This document shows, piece by piece, positions 27,005 to 37,700 of a stretch of 64,000 bases of DNA. The number at the start of each line of letters is the position of its first letter. Positions within the stretch are counted from its first letter, which is position 1. Below the pieces are notes generated by a model. That model saw only the letters and a program-made list of their open reading frames with translations. It searched no databases and was not told the DNA's origin. The translations under genes were made by a program, and so were the position numbers. Source of the DNA: Oceanobacillus profundus (lineage in GTDB: Bacteria; Bacillota; Bacilli; Bacillales; Amphibacillaceae); the NCBI RefSeq assembly GCF_003515705.1, contig NZ_QWEH01000019.1, positions 20,253 to 84,252 of the forward strand, written 5' to 3'.

Positions 27005-27262
27005 CCGAAACAGCCACGTCCAGCTCCAGCGCTAAAGCGTTAGTGAGACTTCCTTCACCTCCGAACGAAAAGAAGACTTGCCGATTGGCTGCGCCAGAGG
27101 GTTAGTCGCACTTATACCCTTGTGGTGAAAGTCAACATCGACTCCCTACGGTCGCCGTATTTCCTTTATCTTCTACGTAACAATGTTCGGCAAGCCGAAC
27201 CACCCCAAAATACGGGGGCGCAGTCCGTACGTCGCTAATCGGGCGCTTCTGCTTTTGTGCTT
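27005..27262. repeat. GC-rich non-coding element, probable Bacillaceae interspersed repeat
   Basis: About 250 bases clearly richer in G+C than the surroundings and without a credible gene. It begins near CACGTCCAGCTCCAGCGC and ends near GGGCGCTTCTGCTTTTG, ends that are partly complementary. It holds hairpins such as TTCGGC-AA-GCCGAA and CCCC-N7-GGGG. I recall similar elements as repeated intergenic sequences in Oceanobacillus-like genomes; only one copy is in this window, so repeat status cannot be shown here. Confidence 0.5.
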
Positions 27263-27543
27263 TACATATCCCATACCATTGCAAGTAATGAACCAAAAAT
27301 GGTCACTAAAGCAATTAAGGCACTGTAGTATAAGGTTGTGTAAATTGTTCTCTTATCATCACTCTCACCAGCATGCATAAACAGGACGAACTGTACAATT
27401 GCTTGAACAAAAGCTGTTACAAGCAAGATAGTCATGCCTGCGGTAAATGACATATCCATGAAGTATACGCTCAGCGCAACTACGGTAAGTAGCAATGAGA
27501 AGATAAAGCCATTGACTTGCTTTATTGGAAATAATTCCTTCAT
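27262..27543 (-). CDS. qoxD: Cytochrome aa3 quinol oxidase subunit IV
   Basis: 93 residues with three membrane helices, typical for QoxD/CyoD-type subunit IV (FVLFMHAGESDD between helices 2 and 3). It starts one base after the qoxC stop. Last gene of the qoxABCD operon; its 3' end touches the GC-rich element. Confidence 0.92.
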   Translation of the reverse strand: MKELFPIKQVNGFIFSLLLTVVALSVYFMDMSFTAGMTILLVTAFVQAIVQFVLFMHAGESDDKRTIYTTLYYSALIALVTIFGSLLAMVWDM

Positions 27544-27544
27544 G

Positions 27545-28141
27545 TTACATCATTCCTTTCAAGTAGATGAAGCTGAAAATGAAAATCCACATAACATCTA
27601 GAAAATGCCAGTACAGTGAGTAATTAAATGATTTATTGGCTGTTTCTGGATTTAGCCCGTGCTTTTTAACTTGCAAGAAGATAGCTATTCCCCAGAACAA
27701 TCCAAATGTTACGTGAGCACCGTGTGTTCCAAGTGTTGTTAATAAAATACCAGTAAATGCACTTGTTTGTAATGTTGCTCCTACATGATAATAGTGAACA
27801 AATTCATAAATCTCAACCGAAAGGAACGTCGCTCCAAGGAGGAGTGTGATACCTAAGAACCACAACATTGCTTTTGGTCGGTTTAAACGCATGGCGTTAA
27901 TTGCAAGACCGATTGTAAAACTACTAGTTAAGAGTACAACTGTCTCGATTAAAACAGGTGTTATTTCAAAGATTTCAGCACCGCTTGGCCCATTTCCAAA
28001 TCTGTTTTCATATATGAAATAGGATGTAAATAGTGTTGCAAAAAGCATAATTTCAGCACCCAGGAAAATCCAGAAGCCTAATATATTCATTTCATTTTTG
28101 TGTGTGCTATATTCAAGAGGTTGCGAGTGATCTATCTTCAT
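27545..28141 (-). CDS. qoxC: Cytochrome aa3 quinol oxidase subunit III
   Basis: 198 residues with five membrane helices, the short form of heme-copper oxidase subunit III. Family blocks include FWIFLGAEIMLFATLF, TLGTHGAHVTFGLFWG and YSLYWHFLDVMWIFIF. It overlaps the qoxB stop by four bases. Confidence 0.93.
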   Translation of the reverse strand: MKIDHSQPLEYSTHKNEMNILGFWIFLGAEIMLFATLFTSYFIYENRFGNGPSGAEIFEITPVLIETVVLLTSSFTIGLAINAMRLNRPKAMLWFLGITLLLGATFLSVEIYEFVHYYHVGATLQTSAFTGILLTTLGTHGAHVTFGLFWGIAIFLQVKKHGLNPETANKSFNYSLYWHFLDVMWIFIFSFIYLKGMM

Positions 28142-30087
28142 TTCGAAGCACCTCCAAATTTCTCTTCCGTTTCCTTCACTTCGTCAGCAGAAATATAGCG
28201 TCCCTGATCATTTTCGAATGAGCTGTACATCATACATGCGAAGAAGGCAATGGCAGCAATGATAACAGCCGGCCAAATACTGAAGACGAACGAGAATCCA
28301 AATACAAATAAAATACCTGCCATTATAATTGGAATACCACTATTATTTGGCATATGGATTTTATCGATTTTACCTTTGAATAAAGTATGTTTCTTTTTCT
28401 TATGATCCCAGAATGCTTCACTGGAATTTACTTCAGGTTCAATTGCAAAGTTGTATTCAGGAACCGGGTTATGCGTTGCCCATTCTAATGAACGTGCGTT
28501 CCATGGATCGTCACCAACGTTTCTAGGTGAGTTTTTAATACTATAGAAAATATTATAGGCGATCAGGATAAATGCAATTGCCATTAAACCTGCTCCTACA
28601 AACGAAAGCATATTCAATGGAGTGAATCCAGTTGACTCTGAGTATGTGTACATACGGCGAGCTTGCCCGTCTAATCCAGTGATGTACATCGGGAAGAAAG
28701 CTAAAACAAAGCCGACAACATTAAACCAGAAAGCCCATTTTCCAATTCGCTCGTTCAGAATAAAGCCAAACATTTTTGGCCACCAATACGTAAGACCAGC
28801 TAGCATCGCATAAACAACACCAGGAATAATTGTATTGTGGAAGTGAGCTACTAAGAACATCGTATTATGATACTGATAGTCAGCACTTGCCATTGCAAGC
28901 ATTACTCCAGTTACTCCACCAACTGTGAAAAGTGGGATGAAGGCTACTGAATAAAGCATTGGAACGGTGAACCTAATCTTACCTTTCCACATCGTTAGGA
29001 GCCAGTTAAATATCTTAATCCCGGTTGGTATGGCGATTGCCATTGTTGTAATCGAGAAGATACTATTAGTTAATGCTCCCTGTCCCATTGTAAAGAAATG
29101 GTGTACCCATACAAAGAATGAGAGTAGGGAAATTAGTACCATGGAAGCTACCATTGATTTATACCCATATAAGTTACGTTGTGAGAAGGTCGAAATAATC
29201 TCACTGTAAATACCGAATGCTGGCAGAATTAAAATGTAAACTTCTGGATGGCCCCAAACCCAGAAAAGGTTGGCCCAGTACATATCCATACCACCATTAC
29301 CTGTTGCAAAGAATGATGTACCGAATTGACGGTCGAACGTTCCCATTAAGAGCGCTACAGTTAACACTGGGAAAGCAAATACAATAATAACATTTGTGAT
29401 TAGAGCTGACCATGTAAACATTGGCATTTTCATTAATTTCATACCAGGAGCTCTCATTTTGAAAATCGTTACAACAAAGTTAATTCCTGTCATTAGTGTA
29501 CCAATTCCAGAAATTTGAAGAGCCCACATGTAATAGTTAACACCAACAGATTGGCTAAACTCATTACTTGCTAGTGGGAAGTAATTGGTCCAACCAGCGT
29601 CAGGTGATCCACCGATAACAAACGATATGTTAAATAGCATTGCTCCGGCAAAGAATAACCAAAAGCTAAGTGCGTTTAGTCGCGGAAAAGCAACGTCACG
29701 AGCACCAATTTGCAGTGGCACAACGTAGTTCATTAAACCAATAACGAACGGCATTGCCATAAAGAAGATCATTACAACTCCGTGCGTTGTAAAAACCTCA
29801 TTATAATGTTGAGCGTTTAAAAATTCCATTTCCGGGCTAGAAAGCTGAAGACGCATCATGACAGCGTCCGCACCACCACGGAATAACATGACTAAAGCGG
29901 AAATCAAATACATAATCCCGATTCGTTTATGGTCAGTTGTTGTTAACCATTCGTTCCATAAATAGCCCCATTTTTTAAAGTAAGTTAATCCTGCAACGAT
30001 TGCGATGGAAACAAGAACAATTGCAACCATAGATGCATAGATCATTGGATCTGGATGGGGTATAGCGAATCTTTCAAAAAATTCCAT
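28138..30087 (-). CDS. qoxB: Cytochrome aa3 quinol oxidase subunit I
   Basis: 649 residues, about 14-15 membrane helices. Heme-copper signatures: VFTTHGVVMIFFMAMP (heme a ligand), WGHPEVYILILPAFGIYSE (CuB His and cross-linked Tyr), VHHFFTMG (two CuB His) and VAHFHNT (heme a3/a ligands). It reduces oxygen with electrons from menaquinol and pumps protons. The start at 30087 follows AAAGGAGTAACAAAC and gives the same length as B. subtilis QoxB; an ORF start 33 bases upstream lacks such a site. Confidence 0.95.
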   Translation of the reverse strand: MEFFERFAIPHPDPMIYASMVAIVLVSIAIVAGLTYFKKWGYLWNEWLTTTDHKRIGIMYLISALVMLFRGGADAVMMRLQLSSPEMEFLNAQHYNEVFTTHGVVMIFFMAMPFVIGLMNYVVPLQIGARDVAFPRLNALSFWLFFAGAMLFNISFVIGGSPDAGWTNYFPLASNEFSQSVGVNYYMWALQISGIGTLMTGINFVVTIFKMRAPGMKLMKMPMFTWSALITNVIIVFAFPVLTVALLMGTFDRQFGTSFFATGNGGMDMYWANLFWVWGHPEVYILILPAFGIYSEIISTFSQRNLYGYKSMVASMVLISLLSFFVWVHHFFTMGQGALTNSIFSITTMAIAIPTGIKIFNWLLTMWKGKIRFTVPMLYSVAFIPLFTVGGVTGVMLAMASADYQYHNTMFLVAHFHNTIIPGVVYAMLAGLTYWWPKMFGFILNERIGKWAFWFNVVGFVLAFFPMYITGLDGQARRMYTYSESTGFTPLNMLSFVGAGLMAIAFILIAYNIFYSIKNSPRNVGDDPWNARSLEWATHNPVPEYNFAIEPEVNSSEAFWDHKKKKHTLFKGKIDKIHMPNNSGIPIIMAGILFVFGFSFVFSIWPAVIIAAIAFFACMMYSSFENDQGRYISADEVKETEEKFGGASK

Positions 30088-30160
30088 GTTTGTTACTCCT
30101 TTCGAGAAGTTCAAGTACATTTAGATTAGTAATCTAGCTGTTTTGTTCGTAGTCTTTCAA

Positions 30161-31069
30161 TTAATGATGATCGTGTTCTGAATCATCATGTTCATCCTCG
30201 GATTGTTCCGTATCATCAGATGAACCGTGATTATGCCCACCATGCTCACCCTCAGGTGGTGGTGAAAATTCTAAATGTGTTCCAGTGAAAGCAAGTTGAC
30301 CTAGATGACCAGGTTCTAATAATTCATTGAATATATCTTCTGTTAATGGATCAGCCGTAGCATGAATATCATCTACCCAAGTATCGAATTCATCTTGCGG
30401 CATTGCGATAACGTTAAATGTGTTTTCAGCAAAACCTTCACCACTAAAGTTTGCATTTCTACCCATAAACTCTCCAGCTGATTCAGCCGCTAAATTAATT
30501 GTCGTTACCATGTCTGCCATCGCATATTTTTGTCCGGCTAACTGCGGTACCCAAAAGCTTGTAATTGGACCATGTGAGTAAAGCTTGAACTGGACGGAAC
30601 GATCTGTTGGGATAAATACATAATTGACTGTTTCAATATCTTGCTCTGGATAGCTGAAATGCCATTTCCAGTTAGATGAAGAAGCATATATCACCAACGG
30701 TTCCTGATCCTCATATCCTTCTGGTACTGTTTCAACTTGGTATGTTGAGACAACAGAAACGATAGATAAGAAGATAACAATTAAAATTGGAATACCAACA
30801 ATAATTCCTTCGACAATAGGATTCCCCTCAATATGTGGTGGTTCATAATCATCATCCTGTTTAGATGCGCGGTATTTTACTAGGATAATGATAAGTAATA
30901 CAAGTACGGTAATAACAATGAATGCCATAGTAATGATGGATAACCATATAACATCAGCAGTCGTTGCAGCTTGTGGTCCTTTTGGATCTAAGACAAGTAA
31001 TGGCTCACAACCTGTTAACACTGTAGCTATAGTGAAAATGAATGTTAGTAGGGTCCATTTAAGTTTCAT
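30161..31069 (-). CDS. qoxA: Quinol oxidase subunit II, lipoprotein with a His/acid-rich tail
   Basis: 302 residues from the ATG at 31069 (GAAAGGGG site); the longer frame has no ribosome site. Lipoprotein signal with lipobox LTGC, then two membrane helices and the subunit II cupredoxin domain. The CuA ligand set (CxxxC) is absent, which shows it is a quinol and not cytochrome c oxidase subunit. The last 30 residues (GEHGGHNHGSSDDTEQSEDE and on to EHDHH) are strikingly rich in His, Asp and Glu. First gene of the operon; 73 bases separate it from qoxB. Confidence 0.93.
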   Translation of the reverse strand: MKLKWTLLTFIFTIATVLTGCEPLLVLDPKGPQAATTADVIWLSIITMAFIVITVLVLLIIILVKYRASKQDDDYEPPHIEGNPIVEGIIVGIPILIVIFLSIVSVVSTYQVETVPEGYEDQEPLVIYASSSNWKWHFSYPEQDIETVNYVFIPTDRSVQFKLYSHGPITSFWVPQLAGQKYAMADMVTTINLAAESAGEFMGRNANFSGEGFAENTFNVIAMPQDEFDTWVDDIHATADPLTEDIFNELLEPGHLGQLAFTGTHLEFSPPPEGEHGGHNHGSSDDTEQSEDEHDDSEHDHH

Positions 31070-31129
31070 GTATATACCCCTTTCTGTTAAATTATCTGTT
31101 TTTTTGCGCCAATATAAAGGTAAACACAA

Positions 31130-31538
31130 TTATCGTCCTATATAATAGTACGCAAACGATAAAAATACAAGAGTATGAGAAATGCTTCACAAAATGTTCA
31201 TGAAGATTTGTAGATTTGGTGGAGATAGGCAAATTTTGGACACGTAGGTATTAAAAATAGTTGCTTTAATTGCAAAAATGTGCTCCATATTTTTGCGGTT
31301 AGCTAATGAAAAACTTTCCCACTATTAATGAAGGAAAGTTTTTTTCTAATTTAGCTGTATTTTCATACTAGACTCATAGTCTATTAAAAATTGAATGAAT
31401 TATGAATCGGTTCATAAACTTGATAAAGACAATAAAAAATTTATTTGTATTATGTGGACTAAAGGTATATGATATGATTTATGTCATTAGAAAAATTCGG
31501 GTGATCAATGTATAGTTTAATGTAAGGGAGAAGAATTT
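31130..31538. other. Intergenic region between qoxA and the MFS gene
   Basis: No credible ORF. It contains the divergent promoters, a small hairpin GCAAAAAT/ATTTTTGC near 31272-31296 and a terminator-like hairpin at 31308-31345 that has no gene in front of it. Confidence 0.5.
31308..31345 (+). terminator. Orphan terminator-like hairpin
   Basis: Arms GAAAAACTTTCC / GGAAAGTTTTT with TTTTTTTC following on the plus strand. Upstream on this strand there is no gene, because qoxA reads away. Confidence 0.6.
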
Positions 31539-33002
31539 ATGGAACCATCAATCAATCATAATGACCGGCCAAAGTATGGTATTTTAGCAATACTTATGGT
31601 TGGTGCATTTATTTCATTTTTAAATAATACACTGCTAAATGTTGCACTGCCATCTATCATGTTAGACCTTGATGTAAGTACATCTGTCGTCCAGTGGTTA
31701 ACGACGGGGTATATGTTAATTAATGGTATATTGATTCCAACGACAGCTTTTTTAATTCAAAAATATTCTGTTCGCCGATTGTTCTTAGTTGCAATGGGTC
31801 TGTTTTTTTGTGGAACTTTAATTGCAGGTATTGCGCATACATTCCCGATCTTGCTGGCTGCGCGAATGGTTCAGGCATCTGGATCCGCAATTATGATGCC
31901 ATTATTAATGAATGTTATGTTAATAAGCTTTCCAATCGCTAAACGAGGAACTGCAATGGGAGTCTTCGGTTTGATTTTAATGTTTGCTCCAGCAATTGGA
32001 CCAACGCTTTCTGGTTGGATTATTGAACACTATGATTGGAGAATGCTATTTCATTTTATAACTCCAATTGCTGCTGTTGTATTTTTGCTCGGCTTTTTTC
32101 TATTAAAGGATAAGAAAGAAAAAGTGTTTATTACGTTAGATATTCTTTCTTTAATTTTGTCCAGTATTGGATTCGGAGGATTATTATACGGTTTTAGCTC
32201 TGCTGGATCAAAGGGCTGGGATAGCTTACAGGTATATGGAACAATTATCCTTGGGGTTATTGCGCTTATCTGGTTTATCCTTCGTCAATCAAAGCTTGAG
32301 AAGCCCATGTTAAATTTCAATGTGTTTAAATATCCCATGTTTACGTTGGCATCCATCATATCGATGGTCGTTAATATTGCAATGTTTTCTGGTTTTCTTT
32401 TGTTACCGATCTATGCACAAACGATTCGTGGGATTTCGCCAATGGATACGGGGTTAATGCTATTACCGGGAGCTCTTCTGAATGCATTTATGTCACCAAT
32501 CACAGGTAGACTGTTTGATAGATATGGCGGGCGAGTACTGGCGCTTGTTGGTTTATCGATTATGACAATTACAACGTATTGCTTTAGTAACTTAACGTTT
32601 GAGACAGGTTACATTACGTTAATGGCACTGCATGGAATGCGTATGTTAGGTCTATCCATGGTTATGATGCCGGTATCTACGAACGGCTTAAATCAGTTGC
32701 CTGCTGAATATTACCCGCATGGAACAGCGATGAATAATACGCTGAATCAGGTTTCTGGAGCGATTGGAACTGCATTGTTAATAACGATCATGTCAATTCG
32801 AGAAAATGTGTATGCAAACCGTTTAACTGAGGCAGTAGTAGGCGGTCCGACTTCGGAGGTGCAGCAACAAATAGCTTTAGAAGCAATGCTAGGTGGAATT
32901 AATGATGCATTCTTTATTTCGACCTTTATTATCGCAGTAGCTATAATCCTTGCCAGCTTTTTAAAACGAGCCAAGCAAGGGGATATAAAAATGAGTAAAT
33001 AG
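31539..33002 (+). CDS. MFS drug exporter, DHA2 (EmrB/QacA) family
   Basis: 487 residues with about 14 membrane helices. Family motifs: NNTLLNVALPSI in TM1, QWLTTGYML in TM2, and the antiporter motif C region GLILMFAPAIGPTLSGWI in TM5. It resembles the LmrB/MdtP-type multidrug exporters of Bacillus. No TetR or MarR regulator gene is adjacent. Substrate unknown. Confidence 0.88.
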   Translation: MEPSINHNDRPKYGILAILMVGAFISFLNNTLLNVALPSIMLDLDVSTSVVQWLTTGYMLINGILIPTTAFLIQKYSVRRLFLVAMGLFFCGTLIAGIAHTFPILLAARMVQASGSAIMMPLLMNVMLISFPIAKRGTAMGVFGLILMFAPAIGPTLSGWIIEHYDWRMLFHFITPIAAVVFLLGFFLLKDKKEKVFITLDILSLILSSIGFGGLLYGFSSAGSKGWDSLQVYGTIILGVIALIWFILRQSKLEKPMLNFNVFKYPMFTLASIISMVVNIAMFSGFLLLPIYAQTIRGISPMDTGLMLLPGALLNAFMSPITGRLFDRYGGRVLALVGLSIMTITTYCFSNLTFETGYITLMALHGMRMLGLSMVMMPVSTNGLNQLPAEYYPHGTAMNNTLNQVSGAIGTALLITIMSIRENVYANRLTEAVVGGPTSEVQQQIALEAMLGGINDAFFISTFIIAVAIILASFLKRAKQGDIKMSK

Positions 33003-33007
33003 TTTAT

Positions 33008-33036
33008 AACCCTGATACGATTCGTGTATCGGGGTT
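33008..33036 (+). terminator. Terminator of the MFS gene
   Basis: Arms AACCCTGATAC / GTATCGGGGTT (with wobble) and a TTATTTATTT tail. Confidence 0.75.
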
Positions 33037-33501
33037 ATTTATTTGTGTTCGTTCTGGCTGTGTCAGAGCATGACTAGTGCATCCGGGAAAGGCAGGAAGT
33101 AAATTGAGCAACCGAATCGAATAGGTTTACTCATTAACACAATGGCTGCATGCGAGTCTAAACTCTACTTTTTCAAAAAGTTTTAACTTTAATAGAATTT
33201 ATTTTAATAGCTAAATTCCACATCAAAACAAAGAATTTAATCGGATAATAGTTTCGAAATTCGCAAATCTACTAAATATAGCTGGTAGAAATATGAATTA
33301 TGACCAGGCTTCCTAACATTGATTCAATGGAAGAAGAGCAGTATACTCATTATAGATTTAGATTCGATATTTTGTGAAAGGGGCTAAGTTCCTTTTCTCT
33401 TATTATAGTAGTAATCAATACTATTAAAACAGAAGAATTTAGTAGTTTTTGATTAAGTGCAAGCAGATTATTTATCTAGTGTACTGGAGAGGGGAGATAC
33501 A
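33037..33501. other. Intergenic region before sbcD, no gene seen
   Basis: About 465 AT-rich bases without a supported ORF, RNA or repeat. Only the GGAGAGGGGAG ribosome site of sbcD at its end is functional in appearance. Confidence 0.5.
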
Positions 33502-34695
33502 ATGAAGTTTTTTCATACTGCGGATTGGCACTTAGGAAAACTTGTCCAGGGAATTTATATGACCGAAGATCAACGTTATGTATTAGAACAACTTATTCAA
33601 GCAGTGGAGGAAGAAAAACCAGATGCAGTCATTATCGCAGGTGATTTATATGATCGAGCGGTTCCGCCAATTGAAGCAGTTCACTTATTGGACGAAGTTT
33701 TAGAGACAATTGTGCATCGATTAAAAACACCTGTAATCGCGATAGCAGGTAACCATGATAGTCCGAGCAGGTTGAATTTTGGGAGCAGTTTAATGAAACA
33801 TCATGGTTTTCATATTGTCGGTAATCTGACAAACCATATAGAACCAGTTGTTTTAGAAGACGAATTTGGAGAGGTGCATTTTCATCTCATTCCGTACTGC
33901 GACCCAAGTGTGGTAAGGAATGTTTTGGAAGATGAGGATATCCGAACACATGATGACGCAACAAAAAAGATTATCGAACAAATTACCATGCAGATGGATG
34001 CCAATGCCCGACATGTTGCTGTTGGTCATGCGTTTGTGACTCCCTATGCGAAAGAAGAAGAAAATACAAGTGATTCGGAGCGGCCGCTTTCAATTGGTGG
34101 TGCAGAATATGTTGCTAGTGAACACTATATGCCATTTCATTATACGGCATTAGGGCATTTGCATCAGGCTCATTATGTAATGGATGAGAAAATTCGTTAT
34201 GCTGGATCGATTTTAAAATACTCTTTATCCGAGGAGCATCATAAAAAAGGATTTCATATTGTCGAGATGGATTCTTTAGGAAATGCCACAGTTGAAAAAC
34301 GTCTCTTGAAACCGCGGAGAGACATTCGTACCGTTGAAGCATACATAGATGATTTATTAAATCACCCAATAAATCAAGATTATGTTTTTGTTCGGTTATT
34401 GGATGAGACTCCGGTATTGTCGCCGATGGAAAAGGTGCGATCTGTCTATCCGAACGCGATGCATGTGGAACGTAAAAACTATTCTGTCACACCTCTTGCG
34501 CAGGCAGAAGATCGTTCTATTAATCGAAGCAAGATGAGTGACATGGATCTTTTTCAGGCATTTTATAATGAAGTAAAAGGTAATCGTGCAACAGAAGAAA
34601 TGGAAGCTATTTTTAAAGAAACATTAGATCAACTTCTAAAGGATGCAAGTGAAACAAAAGTAATACCGAAACAGAAAGCATCTCTAACGAATTAA
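33502..34695 (+). CDS. sbcD: Exonuclease SbcCD, nuclease subunit
   Basis: 397 residues from ATG 33502. The start gives the standard N-terminus MKFFHTADWHLGK after GAGAGGGGAG; 15 residues of a longer frame are ignored. Phosphoesterase motifs: ADWHLG (I), AGDLYDRAVPP (II), AGNHDSPSRL (III) and TALGHLHQAH (V). With SbcC it cuts hairpins and processes double-strand DNA ends (Mre11 equivalent). 30 bases separate it from sbcC. Confidence 0.95.
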   Translation: MKFFHTADWHLGKLVQGIYMTEDQRYVLEQLIQAVEEEKPDAVIIAGDLYDRAVPPIEAVHLLDEVLETIVHRLKTPVIAIAGNHDSPSRLNFGSSLMKHHGFHIVGNLTNHIEPVVLEDEFGEVHFHLIPYCDPSVVRNVLEDEDIRTHDDATKKIIEQITMQMDANARHVAVGHAFVTPYAKEEENTSDSERPLSIGGAEYVASEHYMPFHYTALGHLHQAHYVMDEKIRYAGSILKYSLSEEHHKKGFHIVEMDSLGNATVEKRLLKPRRDIRTVEAYIDDLLNHPINQDYVFVRLLDETPVLSPMEKVRSVYPNAMHVERKNYSVTPLAQAEDRSINRSKMSDMDLFQAFYNEVKGNRATEEMEAIFKETLDQLLKDASETKVIPKQKASLTN

Positions 34696-34725
34696 GGCGA
34701 TACAGCAGAAAGGAGTAAAAACCAG

Positions 34726-37700
34726 TTGAAGCCACTAAAGTTAACAATGACGGCATTTGGTCCGTATAAAAATACAGAAACCGTAGATTTTAGAGAGCTG
34801 GATAAGACGAATTTATTTGTTATATCTGGTAATACTGGTGCGGGGAAAACAACAATCTTTGATGGCATTGCTTTTGCATTATATGGCAGTGCAAGTGGTT
34901 CGGATCGCGAAGATATAAAGGCATTGCGCAGTGATTTTGCCGATGATAATACCCATACAGCTGTAGAATTGGAGTTTTCCTTAAACGGACGTGTGTATCG
35001 CATACTCCGGCAGTTAGGTCATGTGAAAAAAGGAAACAAATCAAAAACAGGTGAACGTTATGAGTTCTTTGAAAAAATAGACGACAAAGAGATTCCATGT
35101 GTTGATAGACAAATCGTTTCTGAAATAAATAAAAAGGTAGAAGCGATTATAGGATTAACACAAGACCAGTTTAAACAAATTGTTATGCTGCCACAAGGTG
35201 AATTCCGTAAACTGCTAACATCGGATACAGAAAATAAAGAAGCTATATTACGAAGGCTCTTTAAAACAGAGCACTATAAACATCTTAGTGAGTTGCTGAA
35301 AAATAAGAAAAACACAGTGGAGCAGCAATATAACCAAGTAAGGCAGACGCTTGATCACTATATAACTACGATTTATTCGGTATTGCCAGAACGTGAGGAT
35401 TCTCTTTTAACTAATGTTTTATCAGCAGAACATTACCATACACAACAAATAGTTGCAGGGCTGGAAGTGGAAGCTGATTATTATCTTAGGCAAATCGAGA
35501 TTGATGAAAAAGCCTATGATGCAGCGTATCGCAAACACGATGAGAAGCAAAATGCTTTCCATGAAGCACATGCACTAAATGAGCGGTTTGATGAATTGGA
35601 TGTAAAAGAAAAGCGTCTGAAGCAACAAAAAGAGCAAGTCCCAGTATTCGCTGCAAAAGAAAAACAGTTGGAAGCGGCAGGACGAGCTAGTACGATTGAA
35701 ATTTATGAAAAGCAGGTCTCGGATTGGCAAAAAGAAGCAGCTGAAAAAAAACGTGTATTAGAAAATGCAGAAGCAGCTAAGAAGCATGCTGATACAAAAC
35801 TTGAGCAAGCGACATCCTATTATAAGGAAGCGGAAAATAAAAAAGATGTAAGAGAAGAAACTGGAAAAAAACTAGATCGATTAACGGATTATCTACCTAT
35901 TGTAAAAGATATCGACATGCAAAAGGGTGAATTAGATCAGCTTGTTCGAGAGGGAAAGCTGACTAGAGCTGATTTGGAAAAAATCAGAAAAGAGATTAAA
36001 ACCAAAAAAGAAGCGGCAGAAAAATGTCAAATTCAAATCAAGCAGCTTGAGGAGGCTGTAAACCAATATCATGATAAGAAGCAGCAACTGCTCGAGATGA
36101 GGGAACGTGCAAAGCTGCTGCAAGGTTATATTGATCTATCAAAGCAAAAAGATGAGCTGGAAAAAGCTGTTACACTAAAAAAAGAGCATTTTTCAAAAGC
36201 GAAGGAACAGTATCAGCGCCAAGAAGAAGCGTGGATTGCTAATCAAGCAATTGTGTTGGCAAATCATTTGCATGATGGAGAAGCTTGCCCGGTTTGCGGG
36301 AGTATCGAACATCCGAATAAAGCGACGATGGAGAAGGACGCCTTTACGAAAGAGCAACTGGAAACATTGAAAAAAGATTTAGACATAAAGGATGATTCAT
36401 ATCGGAATACTTTAGCTGATCTAAAGGCAAAACTATCCCAGTTACAGGAAAAGGAAACAGAAATAAAGAAATGCACGATACCTCTTGAATCTGTTTCGTC
36501 CATTTTTGAACAATTAGTAGAAGAAGGGAAAAAGCTAGCGTCTGACGTAACGGAATTGGATAAAAAACGCAGGAAGTTAGAGGAACAAAAAGAGATTCAA
36601 GAAAATATAGCTATTGAAATTAAACAATTAGAACCAAAAAGAGATCAGTTTGAAAAAGTATATCAAGATTTGGTAACTTCTTATGAATCGAAAAAAGCAG
36701 TTTATGAAGAACGCTTACGTAATATTCCAGATGAAGTGAAGGTACTAACAGAGCTAGAGAAACAATTAAAAGAAACAAGAGAAATGAAAGTAAAGCTAGA
36801 GAAAGAGTGGGAACAAGCTCAATCTGGATTGCAAAAGGCGAAAGAAGAGCAGACAAGCGTTACTGCAAATCGAACGCATGCAAAAACACAGCTAAACGAA
36901 ACGAACAAGAAAAGGCAGCTAGCAGAGAATCAGTTTCATGAAGCAATGCTAAATGCTGGGTTCGAGTCTATTGAAGTATATCGAGAGGCGAAAATGTCTC
37001 CGCCAGATCAACAGATATTGAAAAATGAGATTGATCAATTTAAACAAAGTCTATCTACGTTAACTGAACAGGTCGCTGATTTGAAAGAGGTGTTAAAAGA
37101 AAAATCAAGAATCGATTTAACGGCCCTCAAGCAGCAACTAGATGAATTAAAACAAGCATACGAGCTTGCTTTAAGTACTTGGAATCGTTCAAAAGATAGC
37201 TATCAAGGAGCAATTGATTTGAAGGTTCATATTATGGAAGCGGAGAGCCATGTGAAAGAGCATGAGAAACGGTTAGCTGCAGTATCTGAATTATATGATG
37301 TGCTCAGAGGGCAAAACGATCGGAAGATTTCCTTTGAACGCTATTTACAAATCGAATATTTAGAACAAATCATTGATGCAGCCAATATGAGATTGAGAGA
37401 GCTATCAAATGGTCAATATTATCTAACGAGAAGTGATCGCCAAGAATCACATGGTAAGCAAAGTGGACTAGCACTGGATGTTTATGATGCGTACACCGGG
37501 CAAACCCGCGATGTTAAAACATTATCAGGGGGAGAGAAATTTAATGCATCCCTTGCACTTGCGCTTGGCATGTCTGATGTTATTCAAAGCTTTCAAGGCA
37601 ATATTTCGATTGATACAATGTTTATCGATGAAGGCTTTGGTTCATTAGATGAAGAGTCGTTAACAAAGGCAATTGACACTTTGGTTGCCCTACAGCAATC

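Noticed and set aside
27000..27262. tRNA, rRNA fragment or CRISPR array in the GC-rich stretch
   Set aside because: No cloverleaf, no rRNA-like block and no regularly spaced repeats.
27183..27380. 65-codon plus-strand ORF in and beyond the GC-rich element
   Set aside because: It extends antisense into qoxD, lacks a ribosome site and has low-complexity composition.
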